Shown here one piece after another: positions 7,238 to 15,565 of a stretch of DNA of 64,000 nt (position 1 is the stretch's first letter; the number at the start of each line of letters is the position of its first letter). The notes below the pieces were generated by a model. The model had not been told where the DNA came from and ran no database searches. It worked only from the letters and a program-made list of their open reading frames with translations. A program made the position numbers and the translations under genes. This stretch comes from an uncultured Lachnospiraceae bacterium (lineage in GTDB: Bacteria; Bacillota; Clostridia; Lachnospirales; Lachnospiraceae). The DNA lies in the NCBI GenBank assembly GCA_902796425.1, contig CADBPC010000120.1, forward strand, positions 1 through 64,000, in the 5' to 3' direction.

Positions 7238-10200
7238 TCACACCGCCCGCATGGTGAAGGTAAAGTGGAGCGGCCTGTCCGCAGGCAGAAGGAACTCATC
7301 ATGTGCCCTCGCGCCCCAGCTGTCGTCTCCGCCGACACCCATCTGCATCATAGAGCATCGCACCCATGTATAATGTGAAGGCGCAAGCTCCGAATAATGA
7401 TCTGCATTTTCCACCTCTTCCGGTGACCACGGCAGGGCCGAGAAGTTCATCGGCAGGTCGGATGTAAACAGAATACCCTTTCCAGCGGCGTCCGTGAGCT
7501 TTGCCCAGCGGACGCCGGTTTTGTTTCCGCACTCCTGCGGGACCAGGTACCGCGTCATGGCTTCTCTTGTCGTCTGGCTGTAGACGCCGAGCTTCGCGCA
7601 CTTTTCCCTGTCGCAGTAGGTCTCATCCGGGCCGTTCCCGTACCAGGTGATACGGTTATAGCGTCCGCCGAATTTGAACATCATTCCGAATTCCGGCATC
7701 GGAGAAAGGCCCTCCACCGGGTCATAATCAAGCGTAAAGCGGATCGTCCCGTCGGCAAAGATGCTGTATGTCACCTCCACTGTACTCGCAGGAGCTGTCG
7801 GAAGGAAATAGCTCAGCGTGACGTCCAGATGGTCCTTCGCGGTCTTAATGATCGGGTATTTTCCGAGAAGCTCTGCCGCGCCGGCGTTCATTTCCACAGG
7901 CATGATTCCCGCATACAGGCTTGCCAGCTTCCACTGGCCGTACCTTGCGGCCATTCTGTTGCCCTTGTCGTTGTCGGTAGGGCAGCGCCAGAAATTCAGT
8001 CTCGGCGCCGCTTCGATCAGTTCCCTTGCTCCCGCGCGAAGCGATGTGAGGCCGCCGCCGTTTAAGAAGGAGATCTGCGCCGCAAAGTCCTTACCCTTTG
8101 CACCAAAGTTGAACGTTCCGGGAATAATCCGGAATGCTGCAAGCTCCTCTTTCTGTATGCTCTTCGGAGCTTCCTGTCCCACTGTAAAGACGGCCTGTCC
8201 GAATGCGGCTTCGTGGCCCTTTCCTGCATAGACGGTATCCTTCTTCAGGTTAAAGGACAGTGTCACAGCATACTCCGCCAGCCCGGCCTTTGTGTCTTCT
8301 TCGTCCCCGCCGGGAAGAGTCCATGGAAGCTCGATGACATCTTCTGTCAGGGGAGCAATACTGACGGGCGGAAGGCTCTTTTTCAGTATCGTCTCTCCGT
8401 TCCTGCAGACGTTCAGAACGGGAGCATAGATTTCCGTATTGACGAACAGGTTCCTGTTCTTAATCCTTGCAAAGAGGCGTCCATCTGCGGCCGCGGCCTG
8501 CAGGGCGTCCTCCCTGCCGTTTTCCCGGTCGGACCCGTCCCTGAAGATCTCAATGCCGATGTTCTGGTAGCAGTATTTGACCTCCTGGAGCTTCGGATAC
8601 GGCATTCTGTCTCCCGCAACGATTCCGTTGCCGGAGAAGGAGTAGTCGGTAGGACGCTCCATGTGGTCGCCGCCGTAGGTCTGGATTTCCTGCCCGTATT
8701 CATCCTTTTCCCGGATGGACTGGTCCACGAAATCCCAGATAAAGCCGCCCTGGTATCTCGGCTCGCTTTCTGTAAGCTCCGTGTATTTGAACATGGCGCC
8801 GTTCGAATTGCCCATCGAATGGGTGTACTCGCAGCAGATAAACGGCTTGTCCGGGTGGAGCGCAAGGAACTGCTTTATCCCCTCCGCAGGCGTATACATC
8901 TGGCTCTCCATGTCACTTGTGGAGTTATAGCTCCTGTCATTGAACACGCCCTCATAGTGGACGAGCCTTGTGGAATCGAGCTTTTTGAACAGGCGTGACA
9001 TCTCATAGATGACGCTGCCGCCGAAGGACTCGTTGCCGCAGGACCAGATCAGGATCGCGGGGTGGTTTTTGTCTCTCTCATAGCAGGAGCGCACGCGGTC
9101 AAGGAGGGCTTCCTTCCACTGCTCGTTCTCTCCGGGGAGGATGTACTCCTTCGGGGAGCGCCCGGCCATCGCCGCTGTCCAGGTTCCGTGGGTCTCCATG
9201 TTGTTCTCCGCAATCAGGTAAAGTCCCATTTCGTCGCAGAGCCGGTAGAGACGCGAGTCATTCGGATAGTGGCTCGTGCGGATCGCGTTGATATTGTTGC
9301 GCTTCATGATGACAAGGTCGCGGACGATGTCCTCCAGGGACGGCACTCTTCCGTTATCGCAGGAGAACTCGTGCCGGTTCGTTCCCTTAAAGACGATCCT
9401 CTCGCCGCTTAAGCACATAAGGCCGCCGCGCATCTCAAAGCGCCTTACGCCGGGACGCTCGTGGATATATTCCACGCCTTTTCCTTCCCGGTTCCGGATC
9501 TCCAGATACAGGTCGTAAAGCTGCGGATCTTCGACGCTCCAGAGAACCGGAGAGGAGAAAGATGACCTCAGCTCGATTTCCGCTTCGCCCGCCATCTCGC
9601 CGGAGAGAATTTCTTTTCCATCCTTTTTAAGGCAATAGACAATCGTTCCGAAGGCTCCCGCGCCCTCCGGGGCAGCCTCCCCCTCGCCCGGGCAGCGCTG
9701 CATCTGACAGCGCAGAATCATCTCCGCGCTCTCATTTGCACTGTCAGGGAGAATTGCCACGGACAGGTCCCTTACATGGAGCTCCGGAAGTGTATAGAGA
9801 TACACGTCGCGGAAGATTCCTGAAAAGCGGAAAAAGTCCTGATCCTCAAGCCAGCTGCCCGAGGTCCACTTGAAAACTCTGACGGCGAGCTTGTTTACCC
9901 CATCGCACAGATAGGGCGTCAGCTCGAATTCCGAGGGCGTAAAGCTGTCCTCGCTGTAGCCGACATATTCCCCGTTCAGCCAGAGCGCAAAGCCGCTCTC
10001 CACTCCCTGGAAGGAGATATACACGGGCCTTCCGGACATGGAGGCCGGAACCGTAAAGAAACGCACATAGCTTCCCACGGGGTTATACTCGCGCGGGATC
10101 TGACCGGGCTTTATATCCTCCACGCCGTCCCAGGGATACTGGTAGTTCACGTACGCCGGCCGGTCATACCCTTCCATCTGGATATGCGAAGGCACGCGGA

Positions 10201-11083
10201 TCTCCTCCCAGCCGCTGCAGTCATAGGAGGTCTTCTCAAACCCTGCAGGAGCAAGGCCGATATTTTTTGCACAGGAAAACTTCCAGTAACCGTTGAGGTC
10301 AAGGCGAAGGGAGGAATAGTCCCCGAAGGGGATTGTGCGCGCCGTAAAGTGGTTATTCTCATCCACTCCGCAGCGGCGTCCGCCCTCGCTCTCCCTCTCC
10401 TCCATCTGCCTGCGGGCGTCTGCCGCGAGCATCTTAAAGAAGTCTTCTCTTTCCTTTTCTTTTTCTTCCATCTCCCGGGCGCTCGGGTAAACGACATGGT
10501 CCGAATGCGCGGGCAGGACATTTACCTTGAAAATCTGCGGATCGGACACGATGGAATAATCAAAGCTGCCCGTCCCCTTTCCGAAGAGGATGCGCTTTTC
10601 AATCGTGCGGCAGTCAAGCCTTGCGGAGGCAAAATATCTTGCCGTGAAGGCATCGAGCTTTTCTGCCATCGCGTCGATACAGCCCCTTAAGAGGTTCTGT
10701 CCTGTTTTCTCAAGGTGCGCTGCCAGTTTAATGCGAAACCTTGACAGCGTGCTCCTGCTGACGGGCTGCACCATGAGGCTCGCCGTGTGGAGTGCGTACT
10801 GGAACCGCAGGTCGCAGATCACGGCGTTTGCCGTCTCCTCGTCGCTGAGCCCGAAAAGGGTCTGCAGAATCAGGGCGCCGACAATGACATTGACCGGCCC
10901 GCTCGGCTTCGTCGAAACCTCGCTGTAGAGCCCGGCGAACATCTTCTCGTCGATCACAGGGAAAATATCTCTTGAAAAAGCGCCTGCCCAGGACGCGTCC
11001 AGGACCTTCTTTTCCCGCTCACTGAGTCCGAAAATGCGGTCCGAAAGTCCCAGCTGTTCATAAGTATTGGAAGAAAAAGCCAT
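7238..11083 (-). CDS. Fusion: IS1182-type transposase N-terminal domain + GH2 beta-galactosidase
   Basis: 1281 aa in one uninterrupted frame. Residues 1 to about 165 look like the start of an IS1182-family transposase: MAFSSNTYEQL, then PVNVIVGALILQTLF, DLRFQYALHT and STLSRFR of the DUF772 helical domain, then RLDCRTIEKRI where the first DDE aspartate would fall. The remaining transposase catalytic domain is absent. From about 173 (SFDYSIVSDPQIFKVNVLPAHSDH) the protein is a full beta-galactosidase. Its jelly-roll region is at about 260-435, the TIM barrel at about 545-830, the acid/base Glu at E685 (GNES) and the nucleophile at E752 (CEYTHSMGNSNG). A charged insert occupies about 203-245. AGGAGG lies 7 nt before the ATG at 11083, and no internal start with a ribosome binding site precedes the enzyme part. 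The gene follows deoC by 21 nt in a probable operon. Confidence 0.93.
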   Translation of the reverse strand: MAFSSNTYEQLGLSDRIFGLSEREKKVLDASWAGAFSRDIFPVIDEKMFAGLYSEVSTKPSGPVNVIVGALILQTLFGLSDEETANAVICDLRFQYALHTASLMVQPVSRSTLSRFRIKLAAHLEKTGQNLLRGCIDAMAEKLDAFTARYFASARLDCRTIEKRILFGKGTGSFDYSIVSDPQIFKVNVLPAHSDHVVYPSAREMEEKEKEREDFFKMLAADARRQMEERESEGGRRCGVDENNHFTARTIPFGDYSSLRLDLNGYWKFSCAKNIGLAPAGFEKTSYDCSGWEEIRVPSHIQMEGYDRPAYVNYQYPWDGVEDIKPGQIPREYNPVGSYVRFFTVPASMSGRPVYISFQGVESGFALWLNGEYVGYSEDSFTPSEFELTPYLCDGVNKLAVRVFKWTSGSWLEDQDFFRFSGIFRDVYLYTLPELHVRDLSVAILPDSANESAEMILRCQMQRCPGEGEAAPEGAGAFGTIVYCLKKDGKEILSGEMAGEAEIELRSSFSSPVLWSVEDPQLYDLYLEIRNREGKGVEYIHERPGVRRFEMRGGLMCLSGERIVFKGTNRHEFSCDNGRVPSLEDIVRDLVIMKRNNINAIRTSHYPNDSRLYRLCDEMGLYLIAENNMETHGTWTAAMAGRSPKEYILPGENEQWKEALLDRVRSCYERDKNHPAILIWSCGNESFGGSVIYEMSRLFKKLDSTRLVHYEGVFNDRSYNSTSDMESQMYTPAEGIKQFLALHPDKPFICCEYTHSMGNSNGAMFKYTELTESEPRYQGGFIWDFVDQSIREKDEYGQEIQTYGGDHMERPTDYSFSGNGIVAGDRMPYPKLQEVKYCYQNIGIEIFRDGSDRENGREDALQAAAADGRLFARIKNRNLFVNTEIYAPVLNVCRNGETILKKSLPPVSIAPLTEDVIELPWTLPGGDEEDTKAGLAEYAVTLSFNLKKDTVYAGKGHEAAFGQAVFTVGQEAPKSIQKEELAAFRIIPGTFNFGAKGKDFAAQISFLNGGGLTSLRAGARELIEAAPRLNFWRCPTDNDKGNRMAARYGQWKLASLYAGIMPVEMNAGAAELLGKYPIIKTAKDHLDVTLSYFLPTAPASTVEVTYSIFADGTIRFTLDYDPVEGLSPMPEFGMMFKFGGRYNRITWYGNGPDETYCDREKCAKLGVYSQTTREAMTRYLVPQECGNKTGVRWAKLTDAAGKGILFTSDLPMNFSALPWSPEEVENADHYSELAPSHYTWVRCSMMQMGVGGDDSWGARAHDEFLLPADRPLHFTFTMRAV
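10589..11083 (-). mobile_element. Domesticated or relic IS1182-type transposase 5' segment inside the beta-galactosidase gene
   Basis: This segment encodes the DUF772-like part and the first DDE strand of an IS1182-type transposase. It is joined in frame to the beta-galactosidase. No terminal inverted repeats, target duplication or remaining transposase sequence were found around it. It is therefore not a live insertion sequence. It carries the translation start of the fusion. Assignment rests on my recognition of the family's conserved N-terminus, not on an alignment. Confidence 0.8.
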
Positions 11084-11104
11084 GACAGATCCTCCTGCCG
11101 TAAA

Positions 11105-11764
11105 TCAGTTAACTGCTTTAAGTGCTGCGATTACAGAGCTCGTCCCGAGCCTGTCCGCGCCCGCGTCAAGAAACGCCTGGGCCTCCTCCAGCGTATGGAT
11201 GCCGCCCGCCGCCTTGACCTTTACGTTCGCGCCGCAGAGGCGTCTCATAAGCTTTACATCATCCAGCGTAGCTCCGCCCGTGGAAAACCCGGTGGATGTC
11301 TTGATGTAATCCGCGCCGGACTGTGTCACGATTTCGCACATCTTTGCCTTTTCGTCTTCCGTAAGAAGGCAGGTCTCGATAATCACCTTGAGGACCTTGT
11401 CACCGACCGCCTTTTTAATCTCGCGGATCTCATCGAGCACCTTGTCGTAGAAGCCGCTTTTTACCCAGCCGACGTTGATGACCATGTCGACCTCACTGAC
11501 GCCGCACCGGATTGCGTCCTGCGCTTCAAAGATCTTGGATGCGGTAGTGGAATAGCCGTTCGGGAAGCCTATGACAACGCATACGGGAATCCGCCCGTCC
11601 ATATATTCCACCGCCTTTTCGGCATAAGCCGGGGGAATACACACGCTGGCCGTACCGTACCGGATGGCGTCGTCGCAGAGCGCCTGAATCTGTGGCCACG
11701 ACGCGTCAACCTTTAACAGGGTGTGATCCACGCTTCTGACAATTCTTTCCACATCGACTGACAT
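11105..11764 (-). CDS. deoC: Deoxyribose-phosphate aldolase
   Basis: 219 aa from the ATG at 11764 (MSVDVERIVRSVDHTLLK), preceded by a GAGGTAAGGAT box. A longer frame upstream is not conserved and overlaps the previous gene. The Schiff-base lysine is K155 in DYIKTSTGF, and the neighbouring motif EVDMVINVGW (91-100) is typical. The enzyme cleaves 2-deoxyribose-5-phosphate to acetaldehyde and glyceraldehyde-3-phosphate during deoxynucleoside salvage. The preceding gene encodes a YfbR-like deoxynucleotide phosphatase, so the pair plausibly acts in deoxynucleotide breakdown. The beta-galactosidase fusion follows 21 nt downstream. Confidence 0.95.
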   Translation of the reverse strand: MSVDVERIVRSVDHTLLKVDASWPQIQALCDDAIRYGTASVCIPPAYAEKAVEYMDGRIPVCVVIGFPNGYSTTASKIFEAQDAIRCGVSEVDMVINVGWVKSGFYDKVLDEIREIKKAVGDKVLKVIIETCLLTEDEKAKMCEIVTQSGADYIKTSTGFSTGGATLDDVKLMRRLCGANVKVKAAGGIHTLEEAQAFLDAGADRLGTSSVIAALKAVN

Positions 11765-11774
11765 AATCCTTACC

Positions 11775-12407
11775 TCATCTTCCGTTTTCTTCTTCCTGTG
11801 ACAGGAGCTCATCCAGTGTGCTGCCGTACGGCGGCAGGAACTCATCCATAAAGTCCGCGACCTCCGGGTACTGTTCCCGTATCTTCTCGAGCGCTTTCAT
11901 GGTCGACTGCCTCGCGGTCCGAAACTCTGTATTGCCCGCCTTCTCCTCTTCGATACATTTGATCAGCGCGGAGAGCTTGTCCGCAGCCTTCACGAGGCGG
12001 AGCATATAGATTTCGGAATCGTCTTTGCCCTCGCCCGGCTCATCATCGAGAATCTTCTCATAGGCCGGTCTCAGGTCCCCGGGAAGCTCCGACAGGAGTC
12101 TTTCCTTTGCCGTCTTTTCGACGTCCTTGTAAGCGCTCAGTATGTCCTTATTATAATACTTTACCGGCGTAGGCATATCGCCCGTTATAATTTCGCTCGC
12201 ATCGTGGAAAAGTCCCGTCACTGCCGCCCTGTCGGCGTCAAGGTTCCTTCCGTAGCGGACGTTCCCGATGGTGCACAGGGCATGGGCGATCATCGCCACC
12301 TCCAGCGAGTGCTCCGAGAGGTCCTCCGCCCTGGAGGAGCGCATCAGTGCCCAGCGCTCAATGTACTTCATTCTCGATATGGTCGCAAAAAAGTTGTAAG
12401 TGCTCAT
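11775..12407 (-). CDS. HD-domain 5'-deoxynucleotidase, YfbR-like
   Basis: 210 aa, close to E. coli YfbR (199 aa). The HD metal-site residues are visible: H33 in SEHSLEVA, H68-D69 in LFHDASE, and D143 in KAADKLSALIKC. The N-terminal MKYIERWALMRSSRAEDLSEHS block is characteristic. YfbR enzymes dephosphorylate deoxyribonucleoside 5'-monophosphates. Here the gene is followed 10 nt later by deoC, which supports a deoxynucleoside catabolic role. It starts 26 nt after the YfhO-type gene and probably shares its transcript. The ribosome binding site (AAAAGAGAA) is weak. Confidence 0.88.
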   Translation of the reverse strand: MSTYNFFATISRMKYIERWALMRSSRAEDLSEHSLEVAMIAHALCTIGNVRYGRNLDADRAAVTGLFHDASEIITGDMPTPVKYYNKDILSAYKDVEKTAKERLLSELPGDLRPAYEKILDDEPGEGKDDSEIYMLRLVKAADKLSALIKCIEEEKAGNTEFRTARQSTMKALEKIREQYPEVADFMDEFLPPYGSTLDELLSQEEENGR

Positions 12408-12433
12408 TCAAATTCTCTTTTCATATTTCGTTT

Positions 12434-15298
12434 TCACTTTGCTGTCTGTGCGGTTTCCTGCGCCCTGACGGGCCGGAGCTTTTTCTTTTGGTAAAGAACC
12501 GTCAGGATAAATATCAGGATCCCCGCTGCCGACAGCGCAAGTCCGGCGCGCCCTCCGGGCGTCGAATACCGCAGGGTAATCTCATGGTCTCCCGCGGATA
12601 CCGGCAGCGCCATGTACATGACATTGGCCTTTATAAGCTCCGCGGGCTCGCTGTCCACCTCGGCGCTCCACCCCTTTGACCACGGGATGGAAAGGCCAAG
12701 GAGCATATCCTTCGGAGTGCTGTAGTGCGCCGTGATAAGGTTTGTCGCATAGGAGACCGGATTCTCGTGAAGATCCGCTCCGTACATGCCTGCCGCCTGA
12801 AGCTTCTGCACACTGTTCACGTAGCTTTCCGTGCCCTGGCATACGACCCGCATTTTGTCAAAGGTATAGGTTCCTGCCTGAGGGAAGGTGATCGCAATCT
12901 CCTCCACGCTCTGCCCCGAGTAGCAGAGGTTCACCGCAAAATCCTTCCAGCCGCTGTAATACTGGGACTTCGGCGTCTTATAGCTGAGCGTCTTGTCCGT
13001 CGTCTTCTCGCCTCCGGAATAGGCTGCAAAAACGATGCTGTAGATTTCGTCCGCCCCGTCGATCTGCAGGTCGTCAAAGGCGATGTAGGTCTCGCAGTCC
13101 TGTTTTCCGGCAAAGGAGACTCTCACCTCCGCGCCGGGCTGTGTCACCGAAAAGCCCGTGCAGGAGCCGCCCCCGCCGTCCGTCCCGATCAGCGCGGCGC
13201 CCTCTCCGGGTGCGACGGTAAATGCCGGGAGCTCTTCGCTGAAGACGAGCTTCCCCGCGCCGCCCTGGGAGGCATCCGCCGAAAGCTCTGTGACAGCATA
13301 TTCTGCAGCGATACGCTCTGCCGCAGCCGCATCTGTCACGACGCCCTGCAGCATCGCCTCCTGGCGCTCTGTCGTCGTAAGGTCCCGGAACGTCTCATCC
13401 GTAATGTAGGAATCATAGCCGTATCCGAGAGGGAGCGGTATCAGGTTTTCGTAGAGATGGTAATTCCCGACCATTCCAAGGTCCTTGTATCCGTAGGGGA
13501 TAAACTGGTATTCAAACCAGTTGTCGTAGGTCAGGGAATAGTATTTTACGCCCGCGAGCGCGAGCAGCATCATCCTGTCGTCGAGGCCGAAATAGGCAAA
13601 GTTCTGCTCGTCATTGTTGCCGACCGCCATAAAGTAGTCCGACACGGCGCCGTTGGCAAAGCTGAAGGCAAACTGCGTGGAGGAGACGCCGTCCATCATC
13701 GCGGCATTCCATGTGAGGTTCCTGCCCGTATAGCGGTAGAACTGCTCATCTGCAGCGGCGCCTTCCTGCGAAGAAGCCGCAGCTGCGCTCTGCGCTGCCG
13801 CAAGAACCGCGCTCTCCTCCGTGCTGCGGAGGACCTCCTCATAATTATCCTTCCCCATCCGTTCCATGAACTCGGTCGGGAAATTCCCCTGCCCCTCGCT
13901 GTAGCCGTACCATGCGTTCACGGCAACGGAGACAACGGTCAGAAGCGTCGTGCACCACTGCACGAGCACAGCCCTGCGGCTCCCGCTCCTTTTGAGGAAC
14001 AAAAGAACAAGTCCTGCAGCAAACGCTGCCCACAGCAGGATGAGCGATGCCGTCATCCCGGGATAGTCTGCCTGCCCGAAGCGACAGGAGAAGAAGGTAA
14101 ACAGGGCAAGGAGCGTTCCGGAAACGAGAGCCCGCACGCCAAACTGCCTTCCACCTTCCGTCTCTGTCTCCGTTCCCTCACTGTACACCTTAAAGGCGAT
14201 ATAGCCCGCGAGCATCGCAAATGCCCAGCCCCAGCGGTTGATGACATAGGCAAAGCCGTTCATCGCCCTGCCGGCATAAGGCATCAGGACCATCAGCGTC
14301 AGGATGCCAAGGACCGCTTTCAGATACCGGTGTCCTTTCGCGGCAAGAAGAATTGCCAGAGCGGCCAGCGCCGTCACCGGGAAGCAGAGCTCTGTATCAT
14401 ACAGCGGGTGATTGATAAAGGAAACCGCGTTCCTGAAAAGCTGCCGGTAATACTGCGCCGAATAGAAAAGCGGCGTGCTGTAGCCCGCCTTCGCGCGGGG
14501 GTCGTTTGCAAACTGGACCAGCACCGGGACCAGGACAGCTCCCGCCATGGCCGTTCCGAGCGCGGCGTACAAAAAGAGCCTCAGCCCCCTGAGGATCCCG
14601 TTCTTTACGCCGAAGACGCCGATAAGGCGCAGTACGCAGTAGCCTGCCGTAAAGACAGCGAGCATGTAGAAGAAGTAAAAGTTTGAGAGCGCCGCCGCAA
14701 AGACCGCAAGGACAAAGAGGACCGGCTTGTTTTCCCTGATAAATTTCTCCGCGCCGAGGAGCATCAGCGGGAGCCAGACCATCGGCACAAGAAAATACGG
14801 GTGCAGAAGGCCGATATACATCGTCGTCCCGGAGAAGGCATAGATCAGGGCGCCCGTAAGAAGCGCACCCTCATTTCCCTGCGCCCTGCCTGAGCGATAG
14901 CGGCAGTAGGCGATAAAGAACGCGCCGGAAAGCCACGGGCGGAAAAGCACGAGGAATTCGTAAAACCAGATCACGCAGGAGGTCGGAACGAACATCACGG
15001 GGAAGGTCAGCGGATCACCGAAGCAGTAGTACTGGAGCGTTGTCAGGACGTCCGCGCCGTACCCAATCCCGAAGGTCCATGTCTGTACGCCCTTTCCTCC
15101 GCCGAGCAGGTGCCTTGCCGTGCCGCGCAGCCATTTTCCGTAATAGGTCAGCGCCTTTATGTGCTGTCTCCAGCCGTCCGAATGATATACCAGGGACCTT
15201 CCCGCCATATAGAACCAGCAAAAAACCAGTGCGGCTGCGACGATATAAACCAGCGTGTACAGCAGGTAGATTCTCCAATTGCGTCTTGTCTTTTCCAT
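12434..15298 (-). CDS. YfhO-family polytopic membrane protein (first of two paralogues)
   Basis: About 954 aa. A conserved start (RIYLLYTLVYIVAAALVFCWF) leads to a loop containing SDGWRQHIKALTYYGKWLRG. About a dozen membrane helices follow to about residue 450. Next comes a large extracellular region, and a final helix precedes a basic tail. YfhO proteins belong to the GT-C-like glycosyltransferase/translocase group linked to lipid-carrier sugars and teichoic acid glycosylation. The exact reaction here is unknown. Start choice is uncertain: the ATG at 15298 has a nearby GGAG, while one three codons upstream (15307) has none. It is the first gene of the run to YfbR, deoC and the beta-galactosidase fusion, and is divergent from its paralogue. 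Confidence 0.85.
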   Translation of the reverse strand: MEKTRRNWRIYLLYTLVYIVAAALVFCWFYMAGRSLVYHSDGWRQHIKALTYYGKWLRGTARHLLGGGKGVQTWTFGIGYGADVLTTLQYYCFGDPLTFPVMFVPTSCVIWFYEFLVLFRPWLSGAFFIAYCRYRSGRAQGNEGALLTGALIYAFSGTTMYIGLLHPYFLVPMVWLPLMLLGAEKFIRENKPVLFVLAVFAAALSNFYFFYMLAVFTAGYCVLRLIGVFGVKNGILRGLRLFLYAALGTAMAGAVLVPVLVQFANDPRAKAGYSTPLFYSAQYYRQLFRNAVSFINHPLYDTELCFPVTALAALAILLAAKGHRYLKAVLGILTLMVLMPYAGRAMNGFAYVINRWGWAFAMLAGYIAFKVYSEGTETETEGGRQFGVRALVSGTLLALFTFFSCRFGQADYPGMTASLILLWAAFAAGLVLLFLKRSGSRRAVLVQWCTTLLTVVSVAVNAWYGYSEGQGNFPTEFMERMGKDNYEEVLRSTEESAVLAAAQSAAAASSQEGAAADEQFYRYTGRNLTWNAAMMDGVSSTQFAFSFANGAVSDYFMAVGNNDEQNFAYFGLDDRMMLLALAGVKYYSLTYDNWFEYQFIPYGYKDLGMVGNYHLYENLIPLPLGYGYDSYITDETFRDLTTTERQEAMLQGVVTDAAAAERIAAEYAVTELSADASQGGAGKLVFSEELPAFTVAPGEGAALIGTDGGGGSCTGFSVTQPGAEVRVSFAGKQDCETYIAFDDLQIDGADEIYSIVFAAYSGGEKTTDKTLSYKTPKSQYYSGWKDFAVNLCYSGQSVEEIAITFPQAGTYTFDKMRVVCQGTESYVNSVQKLQAAGMYGADLHENPVSYATNLITAHYSTPKDMLLGLSIPWSKGWSAEVDSEPAELIKANVMYMALPVSAGDHEITLRYSTPGGRAGLALSAAGILIFILTVLYQKKKLRPVRAQETAQTAK

Positions 15299-15384
15299 AC
15301 ACTCCATCTATAGTCAGATTATTATCGTTTTTTAGACTTTCAGCATCTGTATCATTATAATGTAGGTGTTCTTTACGCTTCAAG

Positions 15385-15551
15385 TTTAACTCAGTCGGGG
15401 AATACCCGACTGAGTTAAAGCCTCCGGCGGATCGCAGCCGCGCTCAGCGGAATGGACCTTTCAGGTCCTGAGCGCGGCGCGGCAAGAACGCCAAAGGCGT
15501 TCTTGATTCAGTCGGGGAACCCCCGGGCCGGGTTAAAGCCTCCTACGGATC
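15385..15551. repeat. Cluster of strong palindromes between two divergent YfhO genes
   Basis: At least four stem-loops lie in succession. The first is a perfect 15-bp stem (TTTAACTCAGTCGGG) with a 5-nt loop at 15385-15419. The second is a nested hairpin at about 15438-15477 with inner stem GGACCT/AGGTCC. The third is a perfect 10-bp stem (CAAGAACGCC, AAA loop) at 15483-15505. The fourth is a short CGGGG/CCCCG stem at 15513-15525. In addition, 15390-15433 and 15507-15551 are imperfect direct copies sharing TCAGTCGGGGAA and GTTAAAGCCTCC. None is followed by a T run, so they are not ordinary terminators. Confidence 0.85.
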
Positions 15552-15565
15552 AGGTTATTCAGGTT

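Noticed and set aside
7238..11083. An intact IS1182 insertion sequence at the beta-galactosidase gene
   Set aside because: Only the N-terminal part of the transposase is present. The catalytic remainder, inverted repeats and target duplication were not seen.
12725..14686. A 653-codon open frame on the plus strand
   Set aside because: It lies wholly antisense to the first YfhO gene and its translation is Arg/His/Pro-rich without domains. High-GC third positions commonly leave such frames open.
15385..15551. CRISPR array in the palindrome-rich spacer
   Set aside because: The units are unequal, spacing is irregular and there are no unique spacers between identical repeats. No cas genes occur in the window.
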